Origin: JAZIHH01 sp036678685
Lineage (GTDB): Bacteria > Bacillota > UBA4882 > UBA10575
Reading direction: 5' to 3'
NCBI GenBank assembly: GCA_036678685.1
Contig: JAZIHH010000020.1
Coordinates: 248,001 to 312,000, forward strand
DNA: 64,000 nucleotides
Shown one piece after another: positions 51,783 to 59,383 of the stretch; position 1 is the stretch's first letter, and the number at the start of each line of letters is the position of its first letter. Under the pieces are notes generated by a model, which did not search any database, was not told where the DNA came from, and saw nothing but the letters and a program-made list of their open reading frames with translations. The position numbers and the translations under genes were made by a program.

Positions 51783-53192
51783 ATGATGGAACGAATCTTT
51801 CCCGCCCTAAAAAGAAGTCTCTCCGTAGAAGAGATTGAAAAAATGCATAATGCCGCCATAAAACTCGTAGGGGAAATCGGAATCAGTGTTCCCCATGACG
51901 GAGTGAGGGAATTACTGGAGAAGGAGACGGGTGTCAGGAGCGATGGCCCATATTTGCGCTTTGACCAAAAATTAGTTGAATGGGCAATTAAAGAGCAAAA
52001 ATATCCCGATGAAGTAAAAAATATGGATTTTACCATTATATCAGGGGCGTATAGTTTAAATACTTATGACTTGGAAACAGGGAACCTGAGGGAGGCAACA
52101 GTAGAAGATCTGGTTAATTTTACTAAATTGGCAGATTCTTTTGGCATGTTGGGTTCGGCACCGGTTAGACCGGGTGATATAAAAAACAATGAATTGCAAG
52201 AATTATTACATTACAAAATTAGCTGGCAATATAGTTCCCAGCGGTCTAACAGTATCTTTGAGGCAAATGAAAAATCATCATACCGGGTGGCCAAATATGT
52301 CTATGAGATGTCACAAGCGGCCGACAAATACTTTAGTTTGGGTTTATGGATAAAAAGTCCATTTAAGACCTCATATAATGAGTTGGATATCATATATAAG
52401 TTTAGAAACGAAAACATACCGTTGTTTGTAGGAACATTGCCGATTATGGGAATGACTGCCCCGATCTTTATTACGGGTGCTTATGTCCAAAGTATGGCAG
52501 AATTATTTGCCGGCATAACTTTGCTTAAACTTCTTTGTCCCGGGTCAAACGTCTACTGTATACCAATTGACAGTATCAGAGTACATCCCTTTGATATGCG
52601 TTTTGCGAGTTTTGTCTACGGCTCGCCCGAGGATCTGTTGGCATTAACTATGCAGATAGAGTTAAATAATTATTACCAAATACCGGTTGTTGCGAAATCT
52701 CTCTTGACTACCGCGAAAGAACCTGATGCCCATGCGGCCGCTGAGAAAACGGCCAATACCCTGGTTGCCGCCCTGGCAGGAGCCAGAATCTTTACTAATG
52801 CGGGACTGTTGGCCGTCGATGAGATTTACTGCCCTGAACAGGTTGTTATTGATTATGAAATAGTTCAATATGTCAAAAGGGTAATTAAGGGGTTTTTCTT
52901 TAATGAAGAATCTTTAGGGGTTGACATCATAAAAGAGGTTGCTGCGGGAAATACATACCTGGAACATTCAACAACATTAGAGCACTACCGGGAATTATGG
53001 GATCCGAAACTATTTACCCATGAATCTCTTGCCCAATGGCAAAACCATAAAGAGAAGAAATCCATCCGGGAAAAGGCCAGGGAGATAGCGATTGCCAAAG
53101 TGAAAAATCATAATTATGAAATTGAAGATGATATCCGCAAAGAGTTAGATAAAATCTACGAAAAGGCAAAAAGAGAAATAATGGAAGAATAA
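51783..53192 (+). CDS. MttB-superfamily (trimethylamine methyltransferase-like) protein without pyrrolysine
   Basis: A 469-residue TIM-barrel protein of the MttB/COG5598 superfamily. The N-terminal LSVEEIEKMHNAAIKLVGEI and the C-terminal region (LAGARIFTNAGLLAVDEIYC, NTYLEHSTTLEHYRELW, then LFTHESLAQW) follow the family pattern. True MttB carries pyrrolysine at an in-frame UAG; here the frame is uninterrupted, so it belongs with the non-pyrrolysine members that demethylate quaternary amines such as glycine betaine. No corrinoid protein or methyl acceptor enzyme is nearby. Its place between sugar permeases and a SIS isomerase is unusual. Start ATG 51783 or 51786 after GGAAGGAGG. Confidence 0.85.
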   Translation: MMERIFPALKRSLSVEEIEKMHNAAIKLVGEIGISVPHDGVRELLEKETGVRSDGPYLRFDQKLVEWAIKEQKYPDEVKNMDFTIISGAYSLNTYDLETGNLREATVEDLVNFTKLADSFGMLGSAPVRPGDIKNNELQELLHYKISWQYSSQRSNSIFEANEKSSYRVAKYVYEMSQAADKYFSLGLWIKSPFKTSYNELDIIYKFRNENIPLFVGTLPIMGMTAPIFITGAYVQSMAELFAGITLLKLLCPGSNVYCIPIDSIRVHPFDMRFASFVYGSPEDLLALTMQIELNNYYQIPVVAKSLLTTAKEPDAHAAAEKTANTLVAALAGARIFTNAGLLAVDEIYCPEQVVIDYEIVQYVKRVIKGFFFNEESLGVDIIKEVAAGNTYLEHSTTLEHYRELWDPKLFTHESLAQWQNHKEKKSIREKAREIAIAKVKNHNYEIEDDIRKELDKIYEKAKREIMEE

Positions 53193-53213
53193 TCACAAAG
53201 GAGCGTGCGATAA

Positions 53214-54254
53214 ATGTACCAATCCTATCAGGAGATATTCGGACAATATCAGAGTTTAACGGAAACCTTCAAATATATTTTGGAAAGAAAAAATACGATT
53301 AAAGAATTTTTTGCTCATAATCAACCGGAAGAGGTTGTTTTTGTAGCCTGCGGTTCCAGCTACTGGCTTTCAAAGTCTGCCGCTATGACCTTTGAAAATA
53401 AGACGGGGATTAAAAGCTATGCAGTAACAAGTGGCAATGTGATTATGAACAAAGATTATTTTCAAAAAGCTTATAAAAGACCGTTGGTAATTGCCCCTTC
53501 CCGGTCAGGTAATACCACAGAGACTTTATACGCGGTCGAATTTATTAAAGAAACCTGTAACGCAAAGGTTTTAAGTATTTCAGAAAATGAAGATGCTTTA
53601 ATCCGTAATAGCTCGGAATTGTTCCTTTGTATTCCTTGGGCAAATGAGATAAGTATCTGTCAGACTCGCTCGTTTTCCAATCTATACCTGTCAGTGATTT
53701 TAATCGCGGCTTTAGTTGGAAATGATCAAGCGTTAATAAGGGATTTGGAGAAATACCTTGTGAAACTGGAGAGTTTAGGACCGGATGTGGAAAATAAGAT
53801 TAAAAAAATAGTGGATACTTTTTCCAACTGGGAGAACCTTGTCGTTTTAGGAAATGGAGAACTTTACGGGGTTGCTATTGAAGGAGCTTATATCTGTATT
53901 GAAATGGCGCAACAAAAGGCCAATTATTATCAAACCTTGGAATTAAGACATGGACCTATAATCATGTTAGATGACTCCTATTTAACTGTTATCTTTAGTA
54001 ACGGAAAAGAAAAGAAGTTGGAAGAAGATGTTATTAGAGACTGTCAGAACAAAGGGGCCAAGTGTTTAGTGATTTCACCATTGGATAATTTTGAAACAGC
54101 CGATTATTCTTTTAATCTCGGGTGGGATGCTTTTCCTGAAGTTCTTGCCCTATATGGGTCCTTTGTTATGCAAGGGTTGGCCTATTATAAAGCGGTAAAT
54201 AAAGGGATTAACCCGGATATGCCGGCTGGTTTAGTATCCTGGATCAAAATCTGA
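53214..54254 (+). CDS. SIS-domain sugar-phosphate isomerase/deglycase (AgaS/FrlB/GlmS-like)
   Basis: A 346-residue protein with two SIS domains, like the isomerase half of GlmS. FVACGSSYWLSKSAA and APSRSGNTTETLYAVEF form the first sugar-phosphate site; LELRHGPIIMLDD is the conserved Glu-x2-His region in the second domain. It lacks a glutaminase domain. Relatives deaminate amino-sugar phosphates (AgaS) or split fructosamine-6-phosphates (FrlB). With a PfkB kinase next door, the predicted step is C-N bond cleavage of a phosphorylated sugar-amine conjugate, giving sugar phosphate plus amine. Confidence 0.82.
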   Translation: MYQSYQEIFGQYQSLTETFKYILERKNTIKEFFAHNQPEEVVFVACGSSYWLSKSAAMTFENKTGIKSYAVTSGNVIMNKDYFQKAYKRPLVIAPSRSGNTTETLYAVEFIKETCNAKVLSISENEDALIRNSSELFLCIPWANEISICQTRSFSNLYLSVILIAALVGNDQALIRDLEKYLVKLESLGPDVENKIKKIVDTFSNWENLVVLGNGELYGVAIEGAYICIEMAQQKANYYQTLELRHGPIIMLDDSYLTVIFSNGKEKKLEEDVIRDCQNKGAKCLVISPLDNFETADYSFNLGWDAFPEVLALYGSFVMQGLAYYKAVNKGINPDMPAGLVSWIKI

Positions 54255-54313
54255 ATTGAGCAGGCGGAATCGATAAAATTGATGCGGGAATGCAAAGAAC
54301 ATGGAGGGAAATT

Positions 54314-55240
54314 ATGACTAATAAATATGATATCGTAACCGCGATGGATCTTTGCGTAGATTTTCTGGTTTGGGGCGGGGACATTATTCCCGAGTTTGGG
54401 CAGAAGGAAAAGATTATTGGCGATTATCTTCTTGAACTTGGGGGTTCTTCAAGTATATTTGCCTGCCAATGCGCCAAATTAAATCTAAAGACAGCAGGGA
54501 TTGGTGTTTTGGGAGAGGATTTCTTTGGCGAAATTGTCCTGGATAAGTTGAGGAAGGCAGGAGTTATTGTCGATTATGTTCGTGTTGAAAAGGGGAAAAA
54601 GACCGGCGTCGGGGTTGCCATATGTAAAGAAAACGACAGGGCGATTTTAACATATCCTGGAACGATAGATGAAGTTAGAGCCGGTGACGTATTACAGGTT
54701 TTAAACAATGTTAATGCCAGGCATTTGCATATTGGCAGCTATTATTTGACCCAAAGGTTGCAACCCCATTACAAAGAGATTGTTAAAAAAGCAAAGGAAA
54801 AAGGGATGACCATCAGTTTGGATACCAACTGGGATCCTGCGGAACAGTGGGAAGGAGGTGTCTTGGACATTTTACCATATATCGACATATTTTTCCCAAA
54901 TGAAAATGAACTGTTGGGAATAACCAAGAAAAACAATATAAGAGCGGCGGTAGAATTCTTACAGGACAAGACGAAGATTATAGCCGTTAAAAAAGGCAGA
55001 GATGGGGCTGAAGTGTATAAGGGAAAAGAACATTATGAAATGCCCGGACTAAATGTTGAGGTGGCTGATACGGTAGGAGCCGGAGACAATTTTGATGCCG
55101 GATTTGTTTTTGGTTTTCTCCATGGTTATGATTTAAAAACTTGCCTGAAAGCGGGTATTATTTGCGGAAGTTCTAGTACGCAAAAATCCGGAGGGATCGC
55201 CGGCCAAATCTCCTATGAAAAACTAAAAGAGATGATATGA
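54314..55240 (+). CDS. PfkB-family carbohydrate kinase (FrlD/YdjH-like)
   Basis: A 308-residue ribokinase-fold kinase. LLELGGSSSIFACQCAKLNL is the substrate-side motif and DTVGAGDNFDAGFVFGFL holds the anion hole and catalytic Asp. FPNENELLGI is also family-typical. It probably phosphorylates the imported sugar conjugate before SIS cleavage. ATG 54314 after GGAGGGAA is chosen over an ATG eight codons upstream. Confidence 0.87.
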   Translation: MTNKYDIVTAMDLCVDFLVWGGDIIPEFGQKEKIIGDYLLELGGSSSIFACQCAKLNLKTAGIGVLGEDFFGEIVLDKLRKAGVIVDYVRVEKGKKTGVGVAICKENDRAILTYPGTIDEVRAGDVLQVLNNVNARHLHIGSYYLTQRLQPHYKEIVKKAKEKGMTISLDTNWDPAEQWEGGVLDILPYIDIFFPNENELLGITKKNNIRAAVEFLQDKTKIIAVKKGRDGAEVYKGKEHYEMPGLNVEVADTVGAGDNFDAGFVFGFLHGYDLKTCLKAGIICGSSSTQKSGGIAGQISYEKLKEMI

Positions 55241-55310
55241 TTAAACCTCTTTCCTCGGGTTAACAGGGGCTGAGAAGACAGGTGATTTAAGCAACACGGG
55301 GAGGCTTTTG

Positions 55311-56159
55311 ATGATGATTAAGACCAAAGATTTACTAAAGGACGCGCAAAAAAAAGGGTACGCCGTACCCGCCTTTAATATTTATAACCTTGTAACAATT
55401 CAGGCTGTGATGGAGACGGCGGAAGAATTGCGTTCGCCGGTGATCCTGGCTGCTACGCCCGGTTCATTGAAATTTATTGGCTCGGATTACCTTTTAGCCC
55501 TGGCCAAATTTACCGCGGATAAATTCTCCATACCCATGACCATTCATCTGGATCATTTTACGGATGTGGAGTTGCTTAAGTCATGCATAAAGATGGGCTT
55601 TCGCTCGGTGATGATTGACGCCTCGGCTTTGCCCTTCTCCCAAAATGTTGCCGTGGTCCGGGAAGTTGTAGAATACGGCAGGAATTTCGGAGTATCGGTC
55701 GAGGCGGAACTGGGATGCCTTCCCGGCCGGGAAGAGGGAACCCGGATCCAGGGGCAAGAAGTCTTGACCAACCCCCAAGAAGTACCGGATTTTCTCAACC
55801 AGACGGGAGTGGATTCCCTGGCGGTAGCGATTGGCACAGTCCATGGCCCGTACAAGGCCGAGCCCAAACTGGATTATGAGCGTCTCAAGGCGATTCGGGA
55901 GATGACCGACGTCCCCTTGGTCCTCCATGGCGTTTCCGGATTGCCGTCCGAAAGTGTAAGTTTGGCCATTAAATTGGGTATATGTAAGATTAACGTAGCT
56001 ACCGAGCTGAAGATGGCCTTCTCTGACACGGTGAAAGAGTATTTTGCCCAAAATCCGGCCGGAAGTGACCCCCGCAAATATCTACAGGCGGCCAAAGATG
56101 CCATGAAAAAAGTTGTGGCCGCCAAAATACAAATGTGTGGCAGCGCCCGGCGTGCCTAG
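55311..56159 (+). CDS. Class II ketose-bisphosphate aldolase (KbaY/GatY/FbaA-like)
   Basis: A 282-residue zinc aldolase. The N-terminal YAVPAFNIYNLVTIQAVMET, the zinc/catalytic HLDHFTD, VEAELGCLPGREEG, and HGVSGLPSE plus INVATELKMAF are characteristic. Such enzymes split fructose- or tagatose-1,6-bisphosphate into dihydroxyacetone phosphate and glyceraldehyde-3-phosphate. The gene is visibly more GC-rich than the five genes before it. ATG 55311 (or 55314) after GGGGAGG. Confidence 0.88.
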   Translation: MMIKTKDLLKDAQKKGYAVPAFNIYNLVTIQAVMETAEELRSPVILAATPGSLKFIGSDYLLALAKFTADKFSIPMTIHLDHFTDVELLKSCIKMGFRSVMIDASALPFSQNVAVVREVVEYGRNFGVSVEAELGCLPGREEGTRIQGQEVLTNPQEVPDFLNQTGVDSLAVAIGTVHGPYKAEPKLDYERLKAIREMTDVPLVLHGVSGLPSESVSLAIKLGICKINVATELKMAFSDTVKEYFAQNPAGSDPRKYLQAAKDAMKKVVAAKIQMCGSARRA

Positions 56160-56169
56160 GTAAAACCAG

Positions 56170-57102
56170 ATGATCACAACGATAACTTTAAACCCTTCGG
56201 TGGACATCCGGTTCACGGTGACAAATTTCTATGCGGGGGGAATCTTTCGCGCTCAAGACAGTCAGCAGACGGCAGGAGGGAAAGGCCTTAATGTGACCCG
56301 TGTCTTGCATCAATTGGGTACTCCCGTCCTGGCCTTGGGCTTCATCGGAGGCAGCAACGGAGAATTCATAAAAGCACAGTTGGATAGAGCGGGCATTGCA
56401 AGCAATTTTGTTACGATTCGTGAAAACACACGGGTCTGTATTGCCGTGCTTGCCGGGCAGTCCCAGACCGAGGTTTTGGGGCGGGGGCCCCGGATTACAG
56501 CCGGGGAATTGACCAGGTTCATGGAGAGCTATGAACAGGCTTTGGACAGATCCCGTTTGGTATGTATTTCCGGCAGTATTCCCCAGGGGGTGCCGGCAGA
56601 GATTTACCGGGAGATGATTTTGTATGCCAGGAACAGAAAAGCAAGGGTCTTTCTGGATACCAGCGGCGAACCCTTGCGGATAGCCTTAACAGCCCGCCCT
56701 TACCTGGTTAAGCCGAATCAGGAGGAACTTGAATTACTGCTGGGGAGAGAGTTAAAGAGCGAAAAAGACATTATACAGGGAATGTATGAGCTTTCAAACC
56801 AAGGAATAGAGCTCGTGGTAGTCTCCCTTGGCAGTCAAGGAGCATTGGCCCTGAATGGATCCAAACTCTACAAGATTGGAATTCCGCAGGTAAGAGCCGT
56901 TAACCCGGTAGGCTCCGGGGACGCCATGATTGCCGGGCTCGCCCATGCCTTCTATAACAACTTGCCTTTCCCCGAGATGCTTGCCCTGGGTACAGCTTGC
57001 GGCATTTCCAATGCCATGCAAGAGCAAACGGGATGCATTGATCCGTGCCGGATATCTGACCTGGCCGGCAAGGTAAAGATCGAGGAGATCAGTTGTCCTT
57101 AG
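56170..57102 (+). CDS. 1-phosphofructokinase/tagatose-6-phosphate kinase family protein (FruK/LacC-like)
   Basis: A 310-residue PfkB kinase of the FruK/LacC branch: TITLNPSVDIRFTV at the N-terminus, AGGKGLNVTRVLHQLGTPVLA, and the C-terminal NPVGSGDAMIAGLAHAF with the catalytic Asp. It would add the second phosphate to a ketohexose phosphate, feeding the aldolase just upstream. Like the aldolase it is richer in GC than the first part of the operon. The gene lies 10 bases after the aldolase stop and is the last of the operon. Confidence 0.88.
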   Translation: MITTITLNPSVDIRFTVTNFYAGGIFRAQDSQQTAGGKGLNVTRVLHQLGTPVLALGFIGGSNGEFIKAQLDRAGIASNFVTIRENTRVCIAVLAGQSQTEVLGRGPRITAGELTRFMESYEQALDRSRLVCISGSIPQGVPAEIYREMILYARNRKARVFLDTSGEPLRIALTARPYLVKPNQEELELLLGRELKSEKDIIQGMYELSNQGIELVVVSLGSQGALALNGSKLYKIGIPQVRAVNPVGSGDAMIAGLAHAFYNNLPFPEMLALGTACGISNAMQEQTGCIDPCRISDLAGKVKIEEISCP

Positions 57103-57239
57103 GTTCTCTTTGCCTTCTTGCTTTTCATGGCCAAAAGTCCCCATGGGAAGCTCCCCAAGTTATGGTGCGGTTGCGAAGAGGCTGATCAAGAAAAAAACTG
57201 ATAACACCAATAACTTAAGTTCTTTTTATCTTTTATTGC

Positions 57240-57316
57240 TTGACAATTTTTTCTTGATGTAATAATATAGAAATTGTTGAATTTATAATATCAACATGAC
57301 AAGATAATAACATAAT
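57240..57316 (+). promoter_or_regulatory. Promoter and operator of the GntR gene, matching the operon promoter
   Basis: TTGACA (57240-57245), 17-base spacer, TAATAT (57263-57268). Next comes ATTGTTGA ... TATAATATCAACAT (57273-57297), then ATGACA and ATAATAACATAAT (57304-57316). The layout and several blocks repeat those at 48388-48471, which points to one regulator acting at both, including on its own gene. The rest of the 237-base gap shows nothing definite. Confidence 0.65.
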
Positions 57317-57339
57317 GGGAATAGAAAGGGATCTATAAA

Positions 57340-58089
57340 ATGACTGAAGGGATAAGAACGATTGAAAAAGATAGCCCACTTTCCTTATATTATCAGTTAA
57401 AGCAGATAATTATTGATATGATTGACAAGGGCGAATTAACTGAAAATGACAAATTGCCGACGGAACAGGAACTATGTGAGCAGTATAATATTAGCCGGTC
57501 TACAGTGCGTCAGGCTTTGAAAGAACTCGAAAATGAAGGGTATATATATAAAATCCAGGGAAAAGGTACTTTTGTCTCTCCGACCAGGTTTCAACAGGAC
57601 TTGCTTAAGTTTTACAGTTTCACGGAAGAGATGAAAAAGGCCGGGAAAACCCCTTCTTCGCAGGTTTTGGATTTTAAAATAATTATTCCGGAGGATAAAA
57701 TTTCGCGAAAATTAAATATTGGCAAGGGAGAAAAAGTGTACGAAATTATAAGATTACGGCTGGCGGATAATGAGCCCATGATGCTGGAGAGTACATACCT
57801 GCCTTATGATCTTTTTCCTGACATCACCAGGGAGAAGCTGGAAATCAATTCATTATATGATATTCTTATAAACGAATATGATGTATCTTTTTCCAAAGCC
57901 GAAGAAATGTTTAGCCCGACCCTGTTATCGGAAAAAGAGGCTAAAATACTGGGTTATATTACGGGTGGACCGGCAATTTTATTAGAGAGAATCACATATA
58001 ATCAACAAGAAAGAATTATTGAATACACAAAAAGTATCGCCCGTGGCGATAAATTCAAATATCATGTTGTTCTTAAAAAAAATAATTAA
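57340..58089 (+). CDS. GntR-family (UTRA) transcription regulator
   Basis: A 249-residue regulator of the HutC/YvoA/FrlR group. The N-terminal winged helix reads LPTEQELCEQYNISRSTVRQ then ALKELENEGYIYKIQGKGTF; the C-terminal UTRA domain (KVYEIIRLRLADNEPMMLES, LLERITYNQQ) binds a small effector, often a sugar phosphate. Its AT-rich promoter carries the same operator as the upstream operon, so it is presumably the autoregulated repressor of that pathway. Confidence 0.92.
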   Translation: MTEGIRTIEKDSPLSLYYQLKQIIIDMIDKGELTENDKLPTEQELCEQYNISRSTVRQALKELENEGYIYKIQGKGTFVSPTRFQQDLLKFYSFTEEMKKAGKTPSSQVLDFKIIIPEDKISRKLNIGKGEKVYEIIRLRLADNEPMMLESTYLPYDLFPDITREKLEINSLYDILINEYDVSFSKAEEMFSPTLLSEKEAKILGYITGGPAILLERITYNQQERIIEYTKSIARGDKFKYHVVLKKNN

Positions 58090-58099
58090 TTATAAAAGC

Positions 58100-58168
58100 G
58101 CCAGAGCATCTTTTTGGAAAGTCCGGGGTCCCGAGGGATCTTTCTAAGAAGATAGCCGCTCTTTTTTT
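58100..58168 (+). terminator. Structured terminator after the GntR gene
   Basis: An outer AGAGC / GCTCT pair (58104-58108 with 58158-58162) encloses GGAAAGTCC-type and TCTTTCTAAGAAGA hairpins, and a run of T plus CTTTTTTT follows. The inner folding is more complex than a simple hairpin. From 58169 to 58350 I see no gene. Confidence 0.55.
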
Positions 58169-58356
58169 CTTTTTTTATCCTCAATTATATACCCACTCAA
58201 TATACCCGGCTCCTTTAGGAGCATTTTACCCCTTACCGGGTGACCGGCGTACCAAGAGATCCTCAACTTAATCAAAGGCTGTTGTTTAATGCTTCTTTGC
58301 GGAAGGCGGGGTTTAAAAGCCTGTTGTCTTGGCACTATCCTCTTTTTTTTGTGAAC

Positions 58357-58385
58357 TTTTACTTCCTGCGGGAATATGGTATAAT
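58357..58385 (+). promoter_or_regulatory. Promoter of the cysE-cysS operon
   Basis: TGGTATAAT (58377-58385) is an extended consensus -10, with TTTTAC/TTTACT 16-17 bases upstream as -35. It starts the T-box leader. Confidence 0.65.
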
Positions 58386-58404
58386 ATAATATCCATAGGC
58401 AAAA

Positions 58405-58641
58405 AGGCAAGGAAAGGGAGAGTAGCCCCCGGTCAAGGAGAAGAGAGAAAACGCCGTTGGCTGCAAGCGTTTTCCCGGAGCCGGAGGCGAAGTGCACCCT
58501 GGAGCCGGCGGGGGGAACGGTCAGTACCTCCACCCGGGTTCGCCCGTTAGCGCGTTTTTAAGTGGGATCTTGAGATTGTTCGGATCCAAACAGAGTGGAA
58601 CCGCGAAGAAACCTTCGTCTCTGAGAGATGGAGGTTTTTTT
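58405..58641 (+). promoter_or_regulatory. Cysteine T-box leader with terminator
   Basis: A tRNA-sensing leader upstream of cysE-cysS. The T-box sequence AGAGTGGAACCGCG (58592-58605) is followed by a terminator, AAACCT...GTCTC / GAGAG...AGGTTT with a T-run (58609-58641). Stem I begins near 58412 (AAGGGAGAGTAG). A TGC at 58493-58495 followed by A, in GCGAAGTGCACC, is a good specifier codon for tRNA-Cys. Uncharged tRNA-Cys should pair and prevent termination. Confidence 0.88.
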
Positions 58642-58661
58642 ACAGGGAAGGAAGGAGAGCG

Positions 58662-59360
58662 ATGTTTTCTTATCTGCGCAGTGAAATAAAGGCGGTGTTT
58701 GAACGGGATCCGGCCGCCCGGAATCTCCTGGAAGTCTTGCTTTGTTATCCCGGGCTCCATGCCCTGATGCTCCACAGGGTGGCCCACTGGTTTTACCGGC
58801 GGCGCTTGTTTGTCCTTGCCCGTCTTATCTCCCAGATCAGCCGCTTTTTAACGGGGATTGAGATCCACCCGGGGGCTAAAATCGGGAAAGGCGTCTTTAT
58901 TGATCACGGTATGGGGGTGGTGATCGGGGAAACGGCGGAGATTGGCGATAATGTCACCATTTACCAGGGAGTAACCCTGGGGGGAACCGGGAAAGAAAAA
59001 GGGAAGCGTCATCCCACCATTGGCAATAACGTAATTATTGCCGCCGGCGCCAAGGTGCTGGGGTCGATTACGGTCGGGGACAACGCTAAAATCGGCGCCG
59101 GCGCGGTGGTCATCAAGCCGGTACCTCCCAATTCCACAGTGGTCGGCGTTCCGGGACGGGTGGTGATTCAGGACGGGATAAAGGTTAGATTTCCCGATTT
59201 GGACCACGGGAAACTGCCCGATCCGGTGGCGGCGGTTTGCGAAGCCTTGGAAAAAAGATTGACGGAGCTGGAAAACCGCCTCCGGGCCCTGGAAGCGGAC
59301 CGGCAGCGGGAAAAGGAAAGCGGCAACAATTCTTTGCCTGCCGGAGAAAACAGCCGGTAA
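58662..59360 (+). CDS. cysE: Serine O-acetyltransferase CysE
   Basis: A 232-residue left-handed beta-helix acetyltransferase that makes O-acetylserine for cysteine synthesis. EIHPGAKIGKGVFIDHGMGV, GETAEIGDNVTIYQGVTLGG and the CoA-binding HPTIGNNVIIAAGAKVLGSI hexapeptide repeats are clear. A charged coiled-coil-like tail (EALEKRLTELENRLRALEAD) extends past the catalytic core. GGAAGGAGAG precedes the ATG. Directly controlled by the T-box. Confidence 0.94.
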   Translation: MFSYLRSEIKAVFERDPAARNLLEVLLCYPGLHALMLHRVAHWFYRRRLFVLARLISQISRFLTGIEIHPGAKIGKGVFIDHGMGVVIGETAEIGDNVTIYQGVTLGGTGKEKGKRHPTIGNNVIIAAGAKVLGSITVGDNAKIGAGAVVIKPVPPNSTVVGVPGRVVIQDGIKVRFPDLDHGKLPDPVAAVCEALEKRLTELENRLRALEADRQREKESGNNSLPAGENSR

Positions 59361-59383
59361 AGAAGGAAGAGGAGGATTCAGCT

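Noticed and set aside
51783..53192. Pyrrolysine-containing MttB
   Set aside because: The reading frame has no in-frame TAG before the final TAA stop and no pyl genes are nearby.
58144..58533. 129-residue minus strand ORF
   Set aside because: It is antisense to the T-box leader and promoter, which explain the sequence much better.
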